Assembly (NCBI RefSeq): GCF_900187455.1 | Contig: NZ_FYDX01000005.1 | Span: forward strand, 248,001-312,000 | Length of the DNA: 64,000 bases | Reading direction: 5' to 3' | Origin: Pseudomonas sp. Irchel 3E13 | GTDB taxonomy: Bacteria > Pseudomonadota > Gammaproteobacteria > Pseudomonadales > Pseudomonadaceae | Part shown: piece by piece, positions 57,801 through 64,000 of the stretch | Position numbering within the stretch: the first letter of the stretch is position 1 | Layout: every line of letters starts with the position of its first letter | Notes under the pieces: model-generated | Databases searched by the model: none | What the model was told of the DNA's origin: nothing | The model's input: only the letters and a program-made list of their open reading frames with translations | Translations under genes and position numbers: made by a program

Positions 57801-58094
57801 GCCGGCCAGCACCGAGTGAAACGCCTGCAGGGTGCGGTCGCGGTCTTCGGCCGGCAGCAGGTCGAGGTAGTCCAGGTCCTTGGGCAGCGGCACGTCCGGA
57901 TCGTAGCCGAACAGCGCCTGGGTGCCCCGGGACCAACTGATCCTGCCGGTCTCGACATCCCAGAACCAGGCGCCCAGGCGGGCACCGTTGAGGGCGGCCA
58001 GCAATTGCGGCGCATTTTCCCAGGTCTGCTCGGACTCCTGGGGATCCGCCGCGTGGATACGCGGCAGCCGTGGAAAACGGTGTGATTTGGACAT
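54801..58094 (-). CDS. Multi-PAS diguanylate cyclase/phosphodiesterase (PAS-GGDEF-EAL)
   Basis: The 1097-residue soluble protein has about five PAS/PAC repeats across residues 25-655, each followed by an ITRQRERE or DITQQQRAE-type linker helix. The GGDEF domain (about 670-830) has an intact RLGGDEFVV motif. The EAL domain (about 840-1090) has GAEVLLRW instead of EAL, keeping the catalytic Glu, plus DDFGTGYSSL and EGVE. No transmembrane segment is seen. It should make and/or degrade c-di-GMP in response to cytosolic signals; net activity is not predictable. Confidence 0.93.
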   Translation of the reverse strand: MSKSHRFPRLPRIHAADPQESEQTWENAPQLLAALNGARLGAWFWDVETGRISWSRGTQALFGYDPDVPLPKDLDYLDLLPAEDRDRTLQAFHSVLAGEPLEQAMRHRIRWPDGSLHWLEINGSLTKDKHGRPQMIGVIREITRQREREAALINSEKRFATLFQLSPNVVLLSRRSDGLIHEVNQHFEKTLGWPAQEVIGKTTIELGLWAHAPQRYQVLEATRDNNGPVILEVQFCSSSGQIHDGILCTQTIELEGVAYLLSTFIDTSERKRAEQALKDSQERLDLALDSAQLGTWDWHIPSGMLYGSARAAQLHGLGPVPFHESFDAFFEGVPESDRSSMRQAYRSLREGPAGNYQITYRIQLENGSSRFLESRARLYRDEHGNPLRMAGTLLDITDQVEREQRLISSEEKFAGLFQVSPDPICVTRQDSGQFIEVNPAFTQTFGWTAEQVLGRNAAEIGLWAESAERAKRIEQVIRDQALNNVAVVVNHKDGHPLTCVISSRLIKVEEQTCSVTTLRDITQQQRAEAALKASEEKFAKAFHSSPDAITISERDSGRYVEVNDGFCRLTGYSAGEVLGRSAHEVGVWADDKQHAMLVAEVQERGRVNHREMLGRSKRGELLTLEVSVEPITLNETDCLLLTARDVSQLKNAQAQIRHLAYHDPLTNLPNRALLMDRLSQQIALLKRHNLRGALLFLDLDHFKHINDSLGHPVGDTVLKIITARLEASVRMEDTVARLGGDEFVVLLSGLEGTREEVTDKVRELADTLRELLAEPMSLDGQRLQVTPSIGVALIPDHGSTPADLLKRADIALYRAKDSGRNTTQLFHTTMQKAASERLRMESDLRMALTRGELALHFQPQVDARDNRIVGAEVLLRWHHPLLGQQQPSQFIQVLEESGMILEVGNWILDEACDACSRMLQDRLIDAEDFSLCVNISPRQFRQNDFVERVRRSLDDYRLPYHMLKLEITEGIVIQNLEDTISKMRELKALGVSFAMDDFGTGYSSLTYLKRLPVDTLKIDQSFVRDAPVDSNDAEIVRAIVAMARSLELTVIAEGVELSEQLDFLLRQGCFLYQGYLHSRPLPLSAFRAMLLETPADY

Positions 58095-58156
58095 CGATAC
58101 CAGACCTTTGGCGGATACGCTTCCTTGGTACAGGCCTTCCAGGGATACCGGCGGCC

Positions 58157-59035
58157 TCAGGGTTGTCTCGCTTGGCTGTCGAGCAGTGCCATAAAGGCTC
58201 TGGCTGCGTTCGATAACGTTCGTTCCGTGTGCAGAATGTAGCCTAGCTGGCGCGACAGCTGAATGCCCGGAAGAGTGACGGGAACGACCTGGTCGTCGAG
58301 CATTGTTCGCGGCAATACGCTCCAGGCGAGCCCGATGGAAACCATCATCTTTATGGTTTCCAGATAGTTGGTGCTCATCGCGATGTTCGGCACCAGGCCT
58401 TGCGCTTCGAACAAGCGCTGAACGATATGGTGTGTAAACGTGTTTCCGCCGGGAAAAACCGCCGGGTGGTGGGCGATATCGGCGAGGTTGACCGCGTCTT
58501 TGCAGGCCAGCGGATGCTCCGGCGCCACCACGAAATCCAGCGGGTCATCCCATACCGACACGGCGCGGACCAGACTGTGAGGTTCTGGCGCCAGGGTAAT
58601 GACGGCGATTTCAGCGCGACCATGGAGGATTTCTTCGTAGGCTACTTCCGAATCGAGGAACTGGATGTCCAGGGCGACGGCCGGATATTGCCGGGTGAAC
58701 GTCCGCAACAAGGGCGGCAGGCGGTGCAGGCCGATGTGATGGCTGGTGGCCAGAGTCAGCCGGCCGCTGACTTCGCCGGTGAGGTTGGTCAGGGCGCGGC
58801 GGGTGTCGTCCAGCACATTGAGAATCTGATAAGCGCGCGGCAGCAAGGCGCGTCCGGCCTCGGTCAGGCTGACTTCGCGACCGAGGCGGTCAAACAACCG
58901 TACGTCGAGTTGTTGTTCGAGGCCGGCGATGCGTTTGCTGATGGCGGGCTGGGTGAGGTGCAGTCGTTCTCCGGCCCCGGAGAAGCTGCCAGTCTCGGCG
59001 ATGGCGATAAAAGCATTGAGGTTTGCCAGATCCAC
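58157..59035 (-). CDS. LysR-family regulator divergent from leuCD
   Basis: The 292-residue LTTR has a winged HTH at about 1-60 (LANLNAFIAIAETGSFSGAG, LTQPAISKRIAGLEQQL) and an effector-binding domain. I chose GTG at 59035, behind AAGGGA, because the LTTR HTH begins within a few residues of it; TTG at 59062 would add nine residues. The divergent position to leuCD, as in PA3122, suggests regulation of leucine biosynthesis, with a pathway intermediate as possible effector. Confidence 0.9.
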   Translation of the reverse strand: MDLANLNAFIAIAETGSFSGAGERLHLTQPAISKRIAGLEQQLDVRLFDRLGREVSLTEAGRALLPRAYQILNVLDDTRRALTNLTGEVSGRLTLATSHHIGLHRLPPLLRTFTRQYPAVALDIQFLDSEVAYEEILHGRAEIAVITLAPEPHSLVRAVSVWDDPLDFVVAPEHPLACKDAVNLADIAHHPAVFPGGNTFTHHIVQRLFEAQGLVPNIAMSTNYLETIKMMVSIGLAWSVLPRTMLDDQVVPVTLPGIQLSRQLGYILHTERTLSNAARAFMALLDSQARQP

Positions 59036-59075
59036 GTTTTCAGATTCCCTTTGGTTATCCAAAGCATAAAAATTA

Positions 59076-59092
59076 TGAATTTGAGTTATTCA
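59076..59092. promoter_or_regulatory. Possible LysR-type binding dyad upstream of leuC
   Basis: TGAAT-N7-ATTCA is an AT-rich dyad in the 130-bp divergent region. A repeated GGTTAT...GCATA pattern flanks it at 59053 and 59128. It is a candidate operator for the divergent LysR protein. Confidence 0.4.
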
Positions 59093-59165
59093 ATCTAACG
59101 CCATAGCATCAGCCGTACAAGCCAAGTGGTTATTGGCATAGAAAGACGCTGATGAGGAAAGCCTG

Positions 59166-60599
59166 ATGGCCGGCAAAACGCTCTACGACAAGCTCTGGGA
59201 TTCGCATTTGGTCAAACAGCGCGACGATGGTTCGGCGCTGATCTACATCGACCGTCACATCATCCATGAAGTGACCTCGCCGCAAGCCTTCGAAGGCCTG
59301 CGTCTGGCAGATCGCAAACCTTGGCGTATCGATGCCAACATCGCCACCCCGGACCACAACGTACCGACCACGCCTGAGCGCAAGGGCGGGATCGAGGCCA
59401 TCGCTGACCAGGTGTCGCGTCTGCAGGTGCAGACCCTCGATGAAAACTGTGACGAGTATGGCATCACCGAATTCAAGATGAATGATGTGCGTCAGGGCAT
59501 CGTCCACGTCATCAGCCCGGAGCAGGGCGCCACCTTGCCGGGCATGACCGTGGTCTGCGGTGACTCGCACACCTCGACCCACGGCGCGTTCGGCGCGCTG
59601 GCCCACGGTATCGGTACCTCCGAAGTGGAGCACGTGCTGGCCACCCAGTGCCTGGTCGCCAAGAAAATGAAGAACATGCTGGTGCGCGTCGAAGGCCAGT
59701 TGCAGTTCGGCGTGACCGCCAAGGACATCGTTCTCGCCGTGATCGGCAAGATCGGCACCGCCGGCGGCAACGGCCATGCCATGGAATTCGCCGGCAGCGC
59801 GATCCGCGACCTGTCCGTCGAAGGCCGCATGACCATCTGCAACATGTCCATCGAAGCCGGCGCCCGTGTTGGCCTGGTGGCCACCGACGCCAAGACCGTC
59901 GACTACGTCAAGGGCCGCCCTTACGCGCCGAAAGGCCAGCAGTGGGATCTGGCGGTGGAAACCTGGAAAGACCTGGTCTCCGACGCCGACGCCGTATTCG
60001 ACACCGTGGTTGAACTGGACGCCGCCGAAATCAAGCCACAGGTCAGCTGGGGCACCTCGCCGGAAATGGTGCTGGCCGTCGATCAACGCGTGCCGGATCC
60101 GGCTGCCGAGAGCGATCTGGTCAAGCGTGGCTCCATCGAGCGCGCCTTGAAGTACATGGGCTTGAACGCCAACCAGGCGATCACCGACATCCAGCTCGAC
60201 CGCGTCTTTATCGGTTCCTGCACCAACTCGCGCATCGAAGACCTGCGCGCCGCCGCGGAAATCGCCAAGGGCCGCAAGGTCGCCGCGACCATCAAGCAAG
60301 CCATCGTGGTGCCGGGCTCTGGCCTGGTGAAAGCGCAGGCCGAGCGCGAAGGCCTGGACAAGATCTTCCTCGAAGCCGGCTTCGAATGGCGTGAACCGGG
60401 CTGCTCGATGTGTCTGGCGATGAACCCGGACCGCCTGGAGAGCGGCGAGCATTGCGCGTCCACCTCCAATCGGAACTTCGAAGGCCGTCAGGGCGCCGGT
60501 GGTCGTACCCATCTTGTGAGCCCGGCCATGGCCGCCGCCGCCGCCGTCACCGGCCGTTTCATCGATGTACGCGAGTTGATCCAAGGGAGCGCAGCATGA
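59166..60599 (+). CDS. leuC: 3-isopropylmalate dehydratase large subunit
   Basis: The 477-residue aconitase-family subunit isomerises 2-isopropylmalate to 3-isopropylmalate in leucine synthesis. The 4Fe-4S ligands are Cys in [13 protein letters not shown] and the [10 protein letters not shown] pair (about 347, 407 and 410). [27 protein letters not shown] is conserved. Its stop overlaps leuD by 4 bp. Confidence 0.97.
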   Translation: MAGKTLYDKLWDSHLVKQRDDGSALIYIDRHIIHEVTSPQAFEGLRLADRKPWRIDANIATPDHNVPTTPERKGGIEAIADQVSRLQVQTLDENCDEYGITEFKMNDVRQGIVHVISPEQGATLPGMTVVCGDSHTSTHGAFGALAHGIGTSEVEHVLATQCLVAKKMKNMLVRVEGQLQFGVTAKDIVLAVIGKIGTAGGNGHAMEFAGSAIRDLSVEGRMTICNMSIEAGARVGLVATDAKTVDYVKGRPYAPKGQQWDLAVETWKDLVSDADAVFDTVVELDAAEIKPQVSWGTSPEMVLAVDQRVPDPAAESDLVKRGSIERALKYMGLNANQAITDIQLDRVFIGSCTNSRIEDLRAAAEIAKGRKVAATIKQAIVVPGSGLVKAQAEREGLDKIFLEAGFEWREPGCSMCLAMNPDRLESGEHCASTSNRNFEGRQGAGGRTHLVSPAMAAAAAVTGRFIDVRELIQGSAA

Positions 60600-61243
60600 A
60601 AGCCTTTACCCAACACACCGGCCTTGTCGCTCCGCTCGACCGTGCCAACGTCGACACCGACCAGATCATTCCCAAGCAATTCCTGAAGTCGATCAAACGC
60701 ACCGGTTTCGGTCCGAACCTGTTCGACGAATGGCGTTATCTGGATGTCGGCCAGCCGTACCAGGACAACAGCAAGCGTCCGGTCAACCGCGACTTCGTCC
60801 TCAACCACGACCGCTATCAAGGCGCCAGCGTGTTGCTGGCCCGCGAAAACTTCGGTTGCGGTTCGAGCCGCGAGCACGCCCCGTGGGCGCTGGAAGAATA
60901 CGGTTTCCGCAGCATCATCGCGCCGAGCTACGCCGACATCTTCTTCAACAACAGCTTCAAGAACGGCCTGCTGCCGATCATCCTCAGCGACGAAGAAGTC
61001 GATGAGCTGTTCAAGCAAGTGGAAGCCGATCCGGGTTATCAACTGAGCATCGATCTGCAGGCACAGACCGTCACCCGTCCGGATGGCAAAGTGCTCGGCT
61101 TCGAAATCGATGCGTTCCGCAAGCACTGCCTGCTCAACGGCCTGGACGATATCGGCCTGACCCTGCAGGACGCCGATGCCATTGCGGCCTTTGAAACCAA
61201 ACATCGTGCCAGCCAGCCGTGGTTGTTCCGCGACGCCAAATAA
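60596..61243 (+). CDS. leuD: 3-isopropylmalate dehydratase small subunit
   Basis: The 215-residue swivel-domain partner of LeuC starts [30 protein letters not shown] and has [15 protein letters not shown], the substrate-binding serine loop. AAGGGAGC precedes the ATG, which overlaps the leuC stop. The two subunits form a heterodimer. Confidence 0.97.
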   Translation: MKAFTQHTGLVAPLDRANVDTDQIIPKQFLKSIKRTGFGPNLFDEWRYLDVGQPYQDNSKRPVNRDFVLNHDRYQGASVLLARENFGCGSSREHAPWALEEYGFRSIIAPSYADIFFNNSFKNGLLPIILSDEEVDELFKQVEADPGYQLSIDLQAQTVTRPDGKVLGFEIDAFRKHCLLNGLDDIGLTLQDADAIAAFETKHRASQPWLFRDAK

Positions 61244-61253
61244 TGTGTTGACC

Positions 61254-61277
61254 CTATCGCTGGCTTGCCAGCGATAG
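61254..61277. repeat. REP-like palindrome between leuD and the methyltransferase gene
   Basis: CTATCGCTGGC and GCCAGCGATAG form a perfect 11-bp inverted repeat with a 2-nt centre. It shares CGCTGGC with the element after uvrB. Confidence 0.7.
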
Positions 61278-61296
61278 CGGCCTCCGGAGACAGAAG

Positions 61297-62061
61297 ATGA
61301 CCAGCAGCAGCCACAAGGACGTTGTCCAGCGCCAGTTCGGCGAACAGGCCAGCGCCTACCTGAGCAGTGCCGTACATGCCCAGGGCACCGAATTTGCCTT
61401 GCTCCAGGCCGAGCTAGGCGGGCATGAAAACGCCCGTGTTCTCGACCTGGGTTGCGGCGCCGGTCATGTGAGTTTCCATGTGGCACCGCTGGTCGCCGAA
61501 GTGGTGGCCTACGACCTGTCGCAGCAGATGCTCGATGTGGTCGCGGCCAGTGCCGCCGAGCGCGGCTTCGGCAATATCGTCACCGAACGCGGTGCCGCCG
61601 AACGCCTGCCGTTCGCCGATGCTTCGTTCGATTTCGTCTTCAGCCGCTACTCGGCGCACCACTGGAGCGACCTGGGCCTGGCCCTGCGCGAGGTTCGCCG
61701 GGTGCTCAAACCGGGCGGCGTAGCGGCTTTCATCGATGTGATGTCGCCGGGCAGCCCGCTGCTGGACACCTACCTGCAAAGCGTCGAAGTGCTGCGCGAT
61801 ACCAGCCATGTGCGCGATTATTCCGCCGCCGAATGGCTGCGCCAGGTCAGCGAGGCGGGCCTGTTCGTCCGCAGCCACACCCGCCAGAGCCTGCGTCTGG
61901 AGTGGACCTCGTGGGTCGAGCGGATGCGCACGCCCGAGCCGATGCGCGCCGCCATCCTCCAATTGCAGCAGGCCATGGGCGAAGAAGTGCGGCAGTATTA
62001 CCGGATCGAAGCCGATGGCTCCTTCAGCACCGATGTCCTGGTGCTGTGGGCCGAGCGCTGA
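61297..62061 (+). CDS. Class I SAM-dependent methyltransferase
   Basis: The 254-residue Rossmann-fold methyltransferase has motif I VLDLGCGAGHVSF (48-60), YDLSQQML (acidic loop), and the UbiE/Methyltransf_11 pattern FDFVFSRYSAHHWSDLGLALREVRRVLKPGG. A GGAGACAGAAG precedes the ATG. It sits between leuD and leuB, as in P. aeruginosa PA3119. Its acceptor is unknown. Confidence 0.9.
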   Translation: MTSSSHKDVVQRQFGEQASAYLSSAVHAQGTEFALLQAELGGHENARVLDLGCGAGHVSFHVAPLVAEVVAYDLSQQMLDVVAASAAERGFGNIVTERGAAERLPFADASFDFVFSRYSAHHWSDLGLALREVRRVLKPGGVAAFIDVMSPGSPLLDTYLQSVEVLRDTSHVRDYSAAEWLRQVSEAGLFVRSHTRQSLRLEWTSWVERMRTPEPMRAAILQLQQAMGEEVRQYYRIEADGSFSTDVLVLWAER

Positions 62062-62123
62062 AATCACACTGAATTTTCCGGCGTGCCACGTGGGCGCGCC
62101 GCTTGAATTGAATAGAGGAAAGC

Positions 62124-63206
<1,083 letters not shown>

Positions 63207-63212
63207 TCTCTC

Positions 63213-63255
63213 TGGCCCGCTGTCGAAATCACAACCAAGACAGCGGCCCACTTTT
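63213..63255 (+). terminator. Probable terminator or attenuator between leuB and asd
   Basis: CCGCTGTC/GACAGCGG forms an 8-bp stem, extendable by GG/CC across a bulged C, followed by CACTTTTAG. The short T-run makes it a weak terminator. Confidence 0.5.
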
Positions 63256-63273
63256 AGCGAAGGTGTAGTTGCG

Positions 63274-64000
63274 ATGAAACGTGTAGGTCTGATCGGTTGG
63301 CGTGGAATGGTCGGTTCCGTGCTCATGCAGCGGATGCTCGAAGAGCAGGATTTCGATCTTATCGAACCGGTGTTCTTCACCACTTCCAACGTCGGTGGCC
63401 AAGGCCCGGCAGTGGGCAAGGACATTGCTCCGCTGAAGGATGCCTACAGCATCGACGAGCTCAAGACCCTGGATGTGATCCTGACCTGTCAGGGTGGCGA
63501 CTACACCAACGAGGTTTTCCCGAAGCTGCGTGAAGCTGGCTGGCAGGGTTACTGGATCGACGCCGCTTCGTCCCTGCGCATGCAGGATGACGCGGTCATC
63601 GTTCTGGATCCGGTCAACCGCAAGGTCATCGACCAGCAACTGGACGCCGGCACCAAGAATTACATCGGTGGCAACTGCACCGTCAGCCTGATGCTGATGG
63701 GCCTGGGCGGCTTGTTCGAAGCCGGCCTGGTCGAGTGGATGAGCGCCATGACCTATCAAGCGGCTTCCGGCGCCGGCGCGCAAAACATGCGCGAGCTGAT
63801 CCGCCAGATGGGCGCTACCAACGCGGCCGTTGCCGATGAACTGGCCAACCCGGCCAGCGCCATCCTCGACATCGACCGCAAGGTCGCCGAAGCCATGCGC
63901 AGCGACAGCTACCCGACCGAGAACTTCGGCGTACCGCTGGCCGGCAGCCTGATCCCGTGGATCGACAAGGAACTGCCGAACGGCCAGAGCCGCGAAGAGT
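63274..64000 (+). CDS. asd: Aspartate-semialdehyde dehydrogenase (5' part)
   Basis: The first 242 codons are in the window and the gene runs off the right edge. The enzyme reduces aspartyl-4-phosphate to aspartate-semialdehyde for lysine, methionine, threonine and diaminopimelate. It has [18 protein letters not shown] (NADP site) and the nucleophile Cys135 in [13 protein letters not shown]. The length so far and the SAASGAGA-type loop ([12 protein letters not shown]) match the gram-negative form. Confidence 0.96.
   Translation, partial: MKRVGLIGWRGMVGSVLMQRMLEEQDFDLIEPVFFTTSNVGGQGPAVGKDIAPLKDAYSIDELKTLDVILTCQGGDYTNEVFPKLREAGWQGYWIDAASSLRMQDDAVIVLDPVNRKVIDQQLDAGTKNYIGGNCTVSLMLMGLGGLFEAGLVEWMSAMTYQAASGAGAQNMRELIRQMGATNAAVADELANPASAILDIDRKVAEAMRSDSYPTENFGVPLAGSLIPWIDKELPNGQSREE

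Noticed and set aside
55962..58085. 707-codon ORF opposite the GGDEF/EAL gene
   Set aside because: It is a shadow of the minus-strand coding sequence, with no domain resemblance and no ribosome-binding site.

Overview
The window is a chromosomal segment of a Pseudomonas, most likely of the fluorescens/syringae/putida branch. The evidence is the high GC content, the Pseudomonas-type proteins throughout, and gene order matching three blocks of P. aeruginosa (around PA2811-PA2828, PA2957-PA2984 and PA3117-PA3139). I found no prophage, CRISPR array, insertion sequence with a transposase, toxin island or biosynthetic cluster. Almost every base belongs to conserved housekeeping genes, so the unusual signals are mostly regulatory or structural.

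Layout. 1-5.8 kb: start of alaA, msrB, a glutathione peroxidase, a SagS-like hybrid kinase, a DUF815 ATPase, a GAF-type free methionine sulfoxide reductase and a membrane-anchored coiled-coil protein. 6.0-6.6 kb: tRNA array Glu-Gly-Glu-Gly with a strong promoter and terminator. 6.7-12.8 kb: a PA2817-type protein, fadE, a GST, a YadGH-type ABC exporter and a DUF2062 protein. 13.0-19.8 kb: comEC, then an overlapping envelope operon exbB-exbD-lpxK-ycaR-kdsB-LMW phosphatase-murB. 19.9-27.1 kb: rne (minus) divergent from rluC-HAD-sppA, then yceF (minus). 27.2-37.0 kb: the yceD-rpmF-plsX-fabD-fabG-acpP-fabF-pabC-mltG-tmk-holB-tatD cluster for 23S rRNA/L32, fatty acid, folate, peptidoglycan and replication functions. 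37.3-41.5 kb: class V aminotransferase, TetR regulator, moaA, a DUF4823 lipoprotein and a DUF1285 protein. 41.6-49.5 kb: tRNA-Asn, aromatic aminotransferase, uvrB with a LexA box, an EmrAB-type pump and gltX. 49.8-50.3 kb: tRNA array Ala-Glu-Ala-Glu. 50.4-54.7 kb: a TetR-led four-gene operon, a small protein, dusC and ibpA. 54.8-64 kb: a multi-PAS GGDEF/EAL protein, a LysR regulator divergent from leuC-leuD, a methyltransferase, leuB and the start of asd.

Genes sharing a process sit together. The lpxK/kdsB/murB genes build the envelope, the plsX-fab-acpP genes make acyl chains, and leuCDB plus asd make amino acids. Overlapping stops and starts (ATGA, GTGA, TGATG) are frequent in the exbB-murB, fabF-pabC, tmk-holB and leuCD runs and imply translational coupling.

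The best non-gene signals are: a sigma-32 promoter plus a ROSE-type RNA thermometer before ibpA; a long AT-rich palindrome with a third half-site before the TetR operon; an 80-bp element with 20-bp terminal inverted repeats between yceF and yceD; a probably leaderless yceD message; an rne promoter predicting a leader of about 680 nt that overlaps the rluC promoter zone; and the absence of pilZ and ospR from their P. aeruginosa positions. I did not find a convincing wholly new system.
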